10,017 nucleotides of DNA from Alphaproteobacteria bacterium (GCA_013152615.1 JAADGA010000017.1:1-10017), one strand, 5' to 3'. Counted from the stretch's first letter, positions 1 to 8,080 are shown. Program-made: numbers and translations. Notes: a model not told the origin generated them from the sequence alone.

Positions 1-662
<662 letters not shown>

Positions 663-672
663 TCACGGAAGA

Positions 673-698
673 GGAAGCCCGGATGATCCGGGCTTTCC
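673..698 (-). terminator. Hairpin after the TonB receptor gene, possible terminator
   Basis: A perfect 9-bp inverted repeat, AAGCCCGGA / TCCGGGCTT, with a 3-base loop lies at 675-695 and can be lengthened by a G-T and a G-C pair. It sits about 30 bp beyond the receptor stop codon and before fadH. On the minus strand it is followed by CCTCTTCC, which is only a weak U-tract. It may therefore be an inefficient terminator or an mRNA-stabilising hairpin that lowers fadH expression relative to the receptor gene. Confidence 0.45.
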
Positions 699-725
699 AG
701 TCATATCCTGTCATCGCGAACGGTT

Positions 726-2963
726 CTAAAAGTTTATTTTACCTTCAATCCCCCATTTGCGTGGCGGGTTGACAAAACCGGTCAGATTGTTGAAATCAAT
801 ACCACCGACCCGGGCCACAGTATTGGTGATGTTACGCACGTAAGCCGCAATCTGCCATTCATTATCGCCGTGGACATAGCCAACCCGCAGACCGCCTTCG
901 AGCAGGTTTTTGCTGGAAAATTCCACACTGCGATACAGCATAAAATTAACCCGTGAGCGATAGGCCCAGTCAGTATAGGCGAAAACCTCGCCGCCCTGTA
1001 CCGGAATGGCATAACGCGCGGTAAAATTTGCCACCCATTTGGGCGCGTTCGGCAGCGGATTGCCATTGATCGAAACCGTACCATTAGGATTTGACGGATT
1101 AAGAACAACGGGACCGGAGCCACCGGGGAAAACACTGATATTTTTATCCTGAATTTCGGTGTAATTATAGCTGGCCCCAAGGGTGGTTTTGAAATTTTCG
1201 GTAATCAAAAATTCCATATCTGTTTCAAAGCCAAGCCCCTTCACCCGGTTGGCATTCAGCAGCCGGGTGACGTTACTGTTTCCACCAACGGCGGTCAGCT
1301 GCAGATCATTCACCCGGTAATAATAGGCGGTGAAATTAATCCGGCCCCGATTGTCCAGCAGGTCTGATTTAACGCCGACTTCAAAGGAATGAATAATTTC
1401 GGATTTCGCCACAGACGCGCTGTTGCCGAAGGTAATCCGGCCCTGTATGCTCGGCGCACGAAAGCCCTTGGCAACCCGGGCATAAACATTGACATCATCA
1501 TTAACCCTGTAGGTTCCGCTGAGGTCCCAACTGACTTTACCCGCCGCGGTATTCTCTTTAACCGTGATATCGGGAGCGCCGAAAGGCGACTGGGTTCTGG
1601 TGGCGACAAAGCTTTTCTTGTCATTGGAATATCTGATACCGGCGGTTACCTTGAAATTATCGCTAACATCAACATTGATATTGCCAAAGAAGGCATAGGC
1701 CTTGGTGATCTGGTGCTGAACCGCAAAGCCATTCTGAACCCCGCCCGCCAGCGTATTATAGCTGAAATTATCAATGGTCAGATCTTCGTGGAAATAAAAA
1801 CTGCCAATTTGGTAATTGACCCGGTCCAGATGATCCGATGCCAGACGAACTTCTTGTGTCCATTGATTGAGAGCAGGAATCTTTGCCCCCGATTCAGCCG
1901 GAAACGGGATAAAGCCCGGGCCGTAATTCCCCGCCCCGAGGAAGGCGGCACCGTAACCACCGTCAATATCGCCGCGCGAAAATACCGTGCCATGCTCATA
2001 GCCGGTGATTGAGGTCAATACCAGAGAACCAAAATTATGGGTAATTTTCAAATTTGATCCCGACGCATTGAGCGCCTGCTTATTGGCGCCGTCAAGGCTG
2101 ACCTTGTCACGCTCAAAACCGCTGACCAGTTGATCGGTGCCTCTTTTGATGATATTGGCGCGAAAAACCGTGGCGGTGCCGTCCATACTGCGAATATGGC
2201 CATTGAGCAGAACCTCGGTATCATCATTCGGGGTAAAAAGCAGTTGCAGCCGACCGGCGGCTTCGACATAGCCACCAAGATTTTTGGTGCCAGCGACCCG
2301 GGTATTGTCAATCCAGTCATCCTGACGCTGATACATCCCGGAAATCCGCACCGACAGCTTGTCCCTGACCAGCGCCCCGCCATAAGCCCCCTCGACATTA
2401 ATCGCATTGAAACGCCAATAAGATGCCCGGATATAGCCTTCGCTTTCCTGAGTTGGTTTGCGCGACACCAGCTTGATAATACCGGCAATGGTATTACGGC
2501 CAAAAAGGGTTCCCTGCGGACCACGCAACACCTCAACCCGGGCAAGGTCAAATACCGGAGCCCCTTTCAGAATTGAGTTTTCCTGTACCACCCCGTCATA
2601 AATCAGCGACACCGGCTGTGACGCATTCAGGTCAAAATCCGAATTGCCGAGGCCACGAATATAAAATCGCGGGAAGGTCCGGCCAAAGGATGACTCGATA
2701 TACAGGCTCGGCACCCGGGCAGACATAAATTTAATATCCGCACCGGCCGATCTTAACACTGCCATCTTCTCTCCTGACAGGGTGGCGACCGATGACGGCA
2801 CATCCTGAAGATTCTGGCTGCGTTTCTGCGCGGTGACCACGATCTCTTCCAGCGCATATTTGCTGTCGGTGGCATAGGCCGCACTGATATTGACCGCTCC
2901 GGCCAGCGCAACGGCGGACAGTGAAAATTTATAAAACAAACTTGGGGTAGATTTTCCGAACAT
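726..2963 (-). CDS. TonB-dependent outer-membrane receptor
   Basis: This 745-residue outer-membrane transporter should take up a scarce ligand using energy from TonB-ExbB-ExbD. A signal peptide covers about residues 1-31 (hydrophobic FSLSAVALAGAV, cleavage after AYA). A TonB-box-like EEIVVTAQKR follows at about 39-48. The plug domain follows, with DVPSSVATLSGEK, RFYIRGLG, and VEVLRGPQGTLFGRNT at about 143-158. The rest, from about residue 170, is a 22-strand-type barrel ending in an aromatic residue (GKINF), as expected for BAM-dependent insertion. An upstream ATG at 2973-2975 adds four residues but has no ribosome site, whereas the ATG at 2961-2963 has GAGGA five bases upstream, so I chose the latter. 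The usual GGxIN segment after the GRNT motif is replaced by AGIIKLV. No siderophore, sugar or cobalamin gene is adjacent, so the ligand is unknown. Iron-complex, phenolic or carbohydrate substrates are all possible. Confidence 0.95.
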   Translation of the reverse strand: MFGKSTPSLFYKFSLSAVALAGAVNISAAYATDSKYALEEIVVTAQKRSQNLQDVPSSVATLSGEKMAVLRSAGADIKFMSARVPSLYIESSFGRTFPRFYIRGLGNSDFDLNASQPVSLIYDGVVQENSILKGAPVFDLARVEVLRGPQGTLFGRNTIAGIIKLVSRKPTQESEGYIRASYWRFNAINVEGAYGGALVRDKLSVRISGMYQRQDDWIDNTRVAGTKNLGGYVEAAGRLQLLFTPNDDTEVLLNGHIRSMDGTATVFRANIIKRGTDQLVSGFERDKVSLDGANKQALNASGSNLKITHNFGSLVLTSITGYEHGTVFSRGDIDGGYGAAFLGAGNYGPGFIPFPAESGAKIPALNQWTQEVRLASDHLDRVNYQIGSFYFHEDLTIDNFSYNTLAGGVQNGFAVQHQITKAYAFFGNINVDVSDNFKVTAGIRYSNDKKSFVATRTQSPFGAPDITVKENTAAGKVSWDLSGTYRVNDDVNVYARVAKGFRAPSIQGRITFGNSASVAKSEIIHSFEVGVKSDLLDNRGRINFTAYYYRVNDLQLTAVGGNSNVTRLLNANRVKGLGFETDMEFLITENFKTTLGASYNYTEIQDKNISVFPGGSGPVVLNPSNPNGTVSINGNPLPNAPKWVANFTARYAIPVQGGEVFAYTDWAYRSRVNFMLYRSVEFSSKNLLEGGLRVGYVHGDNEWQIAAYVRNITNTVARVGGIDFNNLTGFVNPPRKWGIEGKINF

Positions 2964-2968
2964 GGGTT

Positions 2969-2973
2969 TCCTC
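2969..2973 (-). promoter_or_regulatory. Ribosome binding site that decides the TonB receptor start
   Basis: GAGGA on the minus strand ends five bases before the ATG at 2961-2963. It overlaps the alternative, more upstream ATG at 2973-2975, which itself has only AT-rich sequence before it. This supports the shorter protein. Confidence 0.6.
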
Positions 2974-2976
2974 ATT

Positions 2977-2996
2977 TAATGATTTTGTAATTATTA
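2977..2996. promoter_or_regulatory. Imperfect palindrome in the TonB receptor leader, operator candidate
   Basis: On the minus strand, arms TAATAATT and AATCATTA are separated by ACAA, with 7 of 8 arm positions complementary. It sits between the putative -10 box and the start codon of the receptor gene, a usual place for a repressor site. It is only a poor match to a Fur box, so the binding protein is unknown. Confidence 0.3.
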
Positions 2997-3001
2997 GCTA
3001 T

Positions 3002-3030
3002 GGTATATTTAATAATACCTCCAGACGCAA
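3002..3030 (-). promoter_or_regulatory. Putative promoter of the TonB receptor gene
   Basis: On the minus strand TTGCGT (3025-3030) is separated by 17 bases from TATACC (3002-3007), a modest sigma-70-like match. The -10 box and part of the spacer lie inside an 18-bp imperfect palindrome (3002-3019, outer arms GGTAT/ATACC around TTAA), so a protein bound there would block RNA polymerase. This is inferred from sequence only. Confidence 0.35.
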
Positions 3031-3059
3031 TTAAATTTAACCCGCGCTAACGCGCAATT

Positions 3060-4895
3060 TTACTCTTTGATAAAATGCGCTGCGATCCGGTTAATAAATT
3101 TTTCGCCAAATTCTTTTTTCTTGCCCGCGCCAACACCGTATATACCGCCAAATTGATCAAGGGTTTGCGGCTTGGTTATCGCCATATCGACAAGACTCTT
3201 ATCGGAAAATATAATATAGGCCGGGACGGAACGTGCGGTCGCGATATCCTTGCGAAAGCTTTTCAGCGCCTCAAACAAACTCTGATCAGCCGGTGGCAGA
3301 TCTAAAACGGCTTTTTTCGATTTTCCCGGCTTGACGGTGGCGGCCACCGTTAAAACCGCGTCAGGACGATAACGAAACACCGCCTGCCCTTTTAACAATT
3401 TTGTGCCCTGAGCGGTAATTTTCAGCGATCCATGAGCCATATCTGCGGTGATAAAGCCGCGCGCCATCAACTGCCGGGCAACGGATTTCCATTCGTTAAC
3501 ATCACGGTCTTTACCGACGCCGAATGTCGGCAGGCAATCATGGCTGAGCTGACGACAGCGATCCGTCATTTTCCCGGTTAAAATATCAACGATATGGCCA
3601 ACACCGAAATTCTGACCGGTGCGAATGATGGCGGACAGAAATTTCCGGCCTGATACGGTGGCATCACAGGTTTCCTGCGGGTGATCACACCGGTCACAAT
3701 TGCCACAGCGCTCAAAGGCAACGTCATCGCCAAAATAATGCAGCAGCGACACCCGACGGCATTCCGGGGCCTCGGCATAGGCGAGCAGGGCATTCAGGCG
3801 CAGGTGGCCACGGCGTTTATGATCATCATCGGCCTCTTCATTATTGATAAACATCCGCCGTAAACGAATATCCTCCATGCCGTAAAGCATATGAGCAACT
3901 GCCGCCTCACCGTCGCGTCCGGCCCGGCCAATTTCCTGATAATAGGCCTCGAGCGAGGCCGGAAGATCGGTATGAAAAACAAACCGGATATCCGGCTTGT
4001 CAATCCCCATACCAAAGGCAATGGTTGCCACCATTATCAGGTCCCGTTCGGCCATGAACCGGTTCAGATTCTGCTGCCGCTGATGATTTTCCATGCCCGC
4101 ATGATAGCCGAGGGCGTTATAGCCTTTAGCCACCAGCAAGGCCGCTGCCGCTTCGGTTTTTTTGCGCGACAGACAGTAGATGATGCCATTTTGCTGCTCA
4201 CGGCCCTTAACAAAGCGCAGCAACTGTTGCTTCCAGCCGTGCTTTATTTCTACATTGAGACTGATATTTGGCCGGTCGAAGCCCATAAGCCGGATTTTGA
4301 CCTTATCAGAAAAAATTTGCCGACAGATTTCTGCTCTGGTCGCCTGATCCGCAGTCGCCGTCAGCGCCATAATCGGGATAGCGGGGTATCTTTTATGAAG
4401 CCGGGACAAGGCCTGATATTCCGGGCGGAAGGATGCTCCCCACTGGCAAATACAATGGGCCTCGTCAATGGCAAAATAGCTGATATTCAGCCCCTCAATC
4501 ACGGTCAACATCTGCTCGGTCATCAGCTTTTCCGGCGACAGATACAGCAGTTTCAGGCTGCCACTGCGCATTTTCCGCCAGATTTCCTGATTATCTTCGA
4601 CAGAATTGGCCGAATTGATGGTTGCCGCCTCAATCCCCAACAGGTCAAGGGCCGCCACCTGATTCTGCATCAGCGAAATCAACGGTGAAATCACAATAGT
4701 CAGCCCGTCAGCAAGCAACGCCGGAATCTGAAAACACAGTGATTTGCCCGCCCCGGTTGGCATCACCGCCAGAATATTGTTCCCGGCGATAAAGTCAGTG
4801 ATAATTTCCGCCTGCCTGCCGCGAAATTCGTTATAACCGAAAATATTCTTTAATAATGATTGTGGTGAAGACTGCACCGGCTTTCCCTGAATCAC
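3060..4895 (-). CDS. recQ: ATP-dependent DNA helicase RecQ
   Basis: This 611-residue 3'-5' superfamily 2 helicase acts in recombination and restart of stalled replication forks. All family parts are visible: motif I MPTGAGKS at 45-52 (Lys51), motif II DEAH at 144-147, the aromatic-rich loop QWGASFRPEY at 151-160, motif III ALTATAD at 177-183, motif VI QEIGRAGRDG at 320-329, four zinc-ligand cysteines (379, 397, 400, 403), a winged-helix domain at about 410-510, and a C-terminal HRDC domain at about 536-608. The length equals that of E. coli RecQ (about 609). The loop has Ala-Ser where E. coli has His-Asp. The start taken is the GTG at 4893-4895, which overlaps the TGA of the preceding ThDP-enzyme gene (GTGA), implying translational coupling. 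A second GTG at 4875-4877 has a better ribosome site (AGGGAA, spacing 5) and would shorten the protein by six residues. No clear terminator follows; a short CGCG stem-loop lies at 3043-3054. Confidence 0.96.
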   Translation of the reverse strand: MIQGKPVQSSPQSLLKNIFGYNEFRGRQAEIITDFIAGNNILAVMPTGAGKSLCFQIPALLADGLTIVISPLISLMQNQVAALDLLGIEAATINSANSVEDNQEIWRKMRSGSLKLLYLSPEKLMTEQMLTVIEGLNISYFAIDEAHCICQWGASFRPEYQALSRLHKRYPAIPIMALTATADQATRAEICRQIFSDKVKIRLMGFDRPNISLNVEIKHGWKQQLLRFVKGREQQNGIIYCLSRKKTEAAAALLVAKGYNALGYHAGMENHQRQQNLNRFMAERDLIMVATIAFGMGIDKPDIRFVFHTDLPASLEAYYQEIGRAGRDGEAAVAHMLYGMEDIRLRRMFINNEEADDDHKRRGHLRLNALLAYAEAPECRRVSLLHYFGDDVAFERCGNCDRCDHPQETCDATVSGRKFLSAIIRTGQNFGVGHIVDILTGKMTDRCRQLSHDCLPTFGVGKDRDVNEWKSVARQLMARGFITADMAHGSLKITAQGTKLLKGQAVFRYRPDAVLTVAATVKPGKSKKAVLDLPPADQSLFEALKSFRKDIATARSVPAYIIFSDKSLVDMAITKPQTLDQFGGIYGVGAGKKKEFGEKFINRIAAHFIKE

Positions 4896-6625
4896 CCCGT
4901 GACCCTGCGCACCAGCGCCCGGCCAATGAACCGCATTTTCGTCATCACATCAAAGCGGTCGAGATTGGCTTTCAACACCCCCTTGGTGAAACGGGTTTTC
5001 TTGCTATAATCAATATTGACCTCGACAATTACCGGTTGACCCTTTGCCGCCAGATCAAGAGCCCGCACCACAGCCGTCTCCACATCATAGCTGGTGGTGA
5101 TTTTAACATAACCGGCCCCGACGGATTGGGCAAAGGGGGCATAGTGCAGGGCGGGCAGAATGCTACATACTTTACGGCCGTAAGGAGCCTGCTGGGCCTG
5201 GGCAATCTGGCTCAGCTCCCCGTCGGAAAAGACAAAATAAACCACGCCGAGCGCGTCCGAGGTCGCGGTCAGTATCTCCATCGCCGTCATCAGGAAAGCG
5301 CCGTCACCAACGATAGCCACCACTTGGCGGTCGCGGTTCTCCAGCTTTGCCGCGATCGCGGCCGGGATTGCATAGCCCATACAGTTAAAATCTGTCGGTG
5401 AGATAAAATGGCGCTGTTGCCGAACCGGCATTAATTCTGCTGTAAGGAAAGTATGATTACCGTCATCGCTGACGATGATCGCCTCATTATTCAGCGCCTT
5501 GTCCAGCCCGGCAAAAAACACCCCGGGATTAACCTTGCCCGCGGAATCATGGGCCAGCCATTCTGACAGATAATCTTTTTTTCTGCCCGCGATCAGCTTG
5601 ATAACGCCGGTGCAATCCGCCCGGCCAGCCGTTGCCGACACTATTTCCGCCAAGGCCCGCAGGGCTACCGTGGCATCGGCCTCAATCGCAATATCAGCCC
5701 GGTAATTGGCGCCGAGGGCTTCGGGATTAATATCAATATGAATGATTTTCTGCGGAATCGGCAGCGAATAGCTGGCACTGGCAATCTCGCCAAAACGCAC
5801 ACCGACCGCGAGAATAACATCACATTCCGCAAACGCGGCTTCGGCGGCAGGCACCGCTGCCGGACCATAGCCCATGCCGCAATGTAGCGGGTGATCATGG
5901 GGAAAAGCCGCCAGCCCCTGCAAGCTGGTCGCCACCGGCGCATTGAGCTTTTCGGCAATGATAACCGCATTCGCTCTGGCCTTCATCGCCCCCCAGCCGA
6001 GAAATATACCCGGTTGCCGGGCCGCCAGCAGAAGGTCCGCCGCCGCCCGAATATCATTCAGTGGCAGTTCTTTTTTGCAGCGCTCCAGCGGCAGCGGCTC
6101 GGGCAATGCCGCGACCTTGCCTTTGGTAAACTGGATATTGACCGGAATTTCGACATAGACCGGCCCCGGTTCCCCGGTCATGGCACAGTCGTAAGCGGCA
6201 AAGATGGTCGGCATCACCTGATCATGACGGGTGACTTTATAGGTTTTTTTGGTCAGCGGCGCCATCAGGGCCTGCATATCCATATCATGCAGCTGATATT
6301 TATGATCGGTATCAGTGCGCACCCCGCCCGAGATCACCAGCAGCGGAATGCCGTCGAGGTAAGCCTCGCCAACCCCGCTCATGGCATGGGTGAGGCCCGC
6401 CGCCGGCACCACCACCAGCACACCGATATGATCCGAGGTCCGGCTGACGGCATCGGCCATGAACGCCGCCCCGGCCTCGTGGGTGACCAGCATCGGGCGA
6501 ATCTGGTTTGACCGGTTGAGTTCGTCATAAATTTCGGTGGTATGAACCCCGGGGATACCAAAAGTATGCCGCACCCCGAGCGCTTCGAGCGCGTTTCTGA
6601 GTAACCATGCTCCGGTTTTCTGCAT
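4892..6625 (-). CDS. Thiamine diphosphate-dependent enzyme, acetolactate synthase/2-oxoacid decarboxylase-like
   Basis: This 577-residue protein has the three-domain plan of the acetolactate synthase/pyruvate oxidase/decarboxylase superfamily. The N-terminal Pyr domain carries TFGIPGVHTTEIYDEL (21-36) and THEAGAAFMADA (48-59), with Glu50 as the conserved ThDP-activating glutamate. The central domain covers about 185-330, with the ILAVGVRFGE strand at 271-280. The C-terminal PP domain has GDGAFLMTAMEIL (440-452). The metal-binding motif usually ends in Asn about 26 residues later, but here reads FSDGEL (466-471) with Ser467. The Pyr domain has PAAG rather than the common GPG. No small regulatory subunit (ilvN) is nearby, so it is unlikely to be the biosynthetic acetolactate synthase. 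A catabolic 2-oxoacid decarboxylase, such as an AruI-like guanidino-oxopentanoate decarboxylase, or a carboligase is possible. The substrate cannot be read from the sequence. The ATG has AAAGGG upstream. It starts 27 bp after the PyrD-ArsC frame and overlaps recQ by 4 bp, so it is probably part of one operon. Confidence 0.88.
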   Translation of the reverse strand: MQKTGAWLLRNALEALGVRHTFGIPGVHTTEIYDELNRSNQIRPMLVTHEAGAAFMADAVSRTSDHIGVLVVVPAAGLTHAMSGVGEAYLDGIPLLVISGGVRTDTDHKYQLHDMDMQALMAPLTKKTYKVTRHDQVMPTIFAAYDCAMTGEPGPVYVEIPVNIQFTKGKVAALPEPLPLERCKKELPLNDIRAAADLLLAARQPGIFLGWGAMKARANAVIIAEKLNAPVATSLQGLAAFPHDHPLHCGMGYGPAAVPAAEAAFAECDVILAVGVRFGEIASASYSLPIPQKIIHIDINPEALGANYRADIAIEADATVALRALAEIVSATAGRADCTGVIKLIAGRKKDYLSEWLAHDSAGKVNPGVFFAGLDKALNNEAIIVSDDGNHTFLTAELMPVRQQRHFISPTDFNCMGYAIPAAIAAKLENRDRQVVAIVGDGAFLMTAMEILTATSDALGVVYFVFSDGELSQIAQAQQAPYGRKVCSILPALHYAPFAQSVGAGYVKITTSYDVETAVVRALDLAAKGQPVIVEVNIDYSKKTRFTKGVLKANLDRFDVMTKMRFIGRALVRRVTG

Positions 6626-6652
6626 CTTTTACCCTTTCCGGTGACTGATAAA

Positions 6653-7010
6653 TTACAGAATTTTCAGGACATTTTCCGGTGGCCGTCCGATCGCGGCCTT
6701 GTCACCGGCAAGGACAATCGGCCGTTCAATCAGGCGCGGAAACGCAACCATGGCGGCAATCAACTGATCGCGGCTGAGATGGTTCGAGGCCAGATTATTA
6801 TCGCCATATTCCTTTTCCTTCTGTCGCATCAACTGCCGCGGCTCCAGCCCGAGTCGGTCGAGAATTTCCGCTATTTTTTCTGCGCTCGGCACATCGTCCA
6901 GATAATTGACGACGGTCGGGGTGATGCCGTGCTGTTGCAGCAATGCCAGCGTTTGTCGCGATTTGCTGCATTTTGGATTATGAAAAATGGTTACTGTCAT
7001 ATTTTGCTCC
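6653..7010 (-). other. ArsC/YfgD-type domain with its own start and ribosome site inside the pyrD frame
   Basis: From the ATG at 6998-7000 the frame encodes exactly one normal-sized (115 residue) ArsC-family protein ending in PPENVLKIL, as family members do. GGAG at 7007-7010 lies six bases upstream of that ATG. The domain could therefore be translated alone as well as joined to PyrD. ArsC proteins reduce arsenate using glutathione and glutaredoxin; YfgD-like relatives have no settled role. Its sequence (NPKCSKSRQTL, LMRQKEKEY, ERPIVLAGDKAAIGRPPE) resembles the YfgD branch more than plasmid ArsC. If the fusion is a base-calling artefact, this is simply a separate arsC gene at 6653-7000 downstream of pyrD. 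Confidence 0.7.
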
Positions 7011-8080
7011 GTTATCACATCACAGCCGACGGCGTCCTGAAGGCAGCTAAAGCCGTCGTTTTTCAATGCCGCCGTCAAGTCTGACTTGATTGTTCGTACC
7101 AGCCCCGGCCCGTGAAAAATGAGCGCACTGTAAAGCTGCACCAGCGAGGCCCCTGCCCTTATTTTCCGATAGGCATCGGCACCGCTGCTGATGCCGCCAA
7201 CCCCGATCAGCGGAATTTTGCCGCCGGTTAACCGGTACATGTCGGCCAGTAATTCTGTCGACAGCTCAAAAAGCGGTTTACCGCTCAAGCCGCCGTCCCT
7301 GTTGGAAAATTCCGAGACCAGATGATCTCTGAGGCCGGTGGTACTATTGCCGACAATCACCCCGTCTATGCCGTGTTTTAACACAATAGCGGCAATATCT
7401 GCGCGCTTGTCAGCCTCAAGATCGGGCGCGATTTTCACCAGCAGCGGCGGCAGGAAATCAAGCGTTCCGGCGGCCTGCGCCCGCACCGCCACCAGACGGC
7501 CCAGAAGCTCATCAAGCACCTCGCGGTCCTGAAGCCCGCGCAATCCGGGGGTGTTGGGCGAAGAGATATTAATGGTAAAATAGCTGGCCAGCCCCAATAA
7601 TCGCTTCAGGCAGGTGACATAATCCGCAATCCGGTCCGTGCTGTCCTTGTTGGCCCCGATATTGGCCCCGACAATACCGCATTTGCCAAGACCGGCCCGC
7701 CGTTTCAAATTTCTGGCATAGGTTTCAAGCCCCAGATTATTAAAGCCCATACGATTGATAATCGCCTGATCCTCAACCAGACGGAATAGCCGTGGCCGTG
7801 GATTTCCCGCCTGTGGCTTCGGGGTTACGGTCCCGGTCTCGACAAAGCCGAAACCCTGGGCAAGCATGGCACAGGGGATCTCGGCATTCTTGTCAAACCC
7901 GGCGGCAAGACCGACCGGATTCGGAAAATCCATGCCCCATAATTTCGTCGCCAGAACGGCATCATCCCGGTGATAAGCGGAGAGAACAAGGCCGCATTTC
8001 AGGCCTAATAACGCCAGATGATGTGCCCTTTCCGGGGGCAGGGCAAAAAGAATCGATCTGGTGAAATTATATAACCCCAT
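6653..8080 (-). CDS. pyrD: Fused quinone-dependent dihydroorotate dehydrogenase (PyrD) and ArsC-type reductase
   Basis: One 475-codon frame holds two complete proteins. Residues 1 to about 352 are class 2 dihydroorotate dehydrogenase, which oxidises dihydroorotate to orotate in pyrimidine synthesis and passes electrons to membrane quinone. Visible signs are the N-terminal amphipathic helices (about 5-35), NPVGLAAGFDKN (54-65), NRMGFNN (109-115), NISSPNTPGLRGLQ (171-184) with Ser174 as the likely catalytic base, VKIAPD (215-220), VGNST (243-247) and FMN-phosphate GVGGI (293-297). Residues 361-475 are a whole ArsC/YfgD-like thioredoxin-fold domain, with NPKCSKSR and Cys371 as the reactive cysteine and Arg419, Arg453 and Arg466 matching the ArsC arginine triad. 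The joint (353-360) contains an out-of-frame TGATAA and a ribosome site before the ArsC ATG, so the fusion looks recent or could be a sequencing indel. The start ATG has GAGGT six bases upstream. No arsR or arsB is near, so an arsenate role is uncertain. It heads a tight cluster with the ThDP enzyme and recQ. Confidence 0.92.
   Translation of the reverse strand: MGLYNFTRSILFALPPERAHHLALLGLKCGLVLSAYHRDDAVLATKLWGMDFPNPVGLAAGFDKNAEIPCAMLAQGFGFVETGTVTPKPQAGNPRPRLFRLVEDQAIINRMGFNNLGLETYARNLKRRAGLGKCGIVGANIGANKDSTDRIADYVTCLKRLLGLASYFTINISSPNTPGLRGLQDREVLDELLGRLVAVRAQAAGTLDFLPPLLVKIAPDLEADKRADIAAIVLKHGIDGVIVGNSTTGLRDHLVSEFSNRDGGLSGKPLFELSTELLADMYRLTGGKIPLIGVGGISSGADAYRKIRAGASLVQLYSALIFHGPGLVRTIKSDLTAALKNDGFSCLQDAVGCDVITEQNMTVTIFHNPKCSKSRQTLALLQQHGITPTVVNYLDDVPSAEKIAEILDRLGLEPRQLMRQKEKEYGDNNLASNHLSRDQLIAAMVAFPRLIERPIVLAGDKAAIGRPPENVLKIL
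7007..7010 (-). promoter_or_regulatory. Internal Shine-Dalgarno sequence before the ArsC domain
   Basis: GGAG on the minus strand is followed by CAAAAT and then the ATG of the ArsC domain. The spacing of six bases is normal. It lies directly after the out-of-frame TGATAA at 7012-7017, the arrangement expected between two adjacent genes. Confidence 0.6.

Noticed and set aside
2977..3019. Fur box upstream of the TonB receptor gene
   Set aside because: The palindromes match the 19-base Fur consensus at only about half of the positions, so iron regulation cannot be claimed from sequence.
3891..4688. Long plus-strand open frame (265 codons) opposite recQ
   Set aside because: It lies wholly antisense to a well-supported helicase, its translation resembles no known protein, and it has no ribosome site of note. 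It is a by-product of codon use in recQ.
6653..7000. Arsenic resistance operon
   Set aside because: Only the ArsC-like domain is present; no ArsR, ArsB/Acr3 or ArsH is in the window, and the sequence is closer to YfgD-type proteins.
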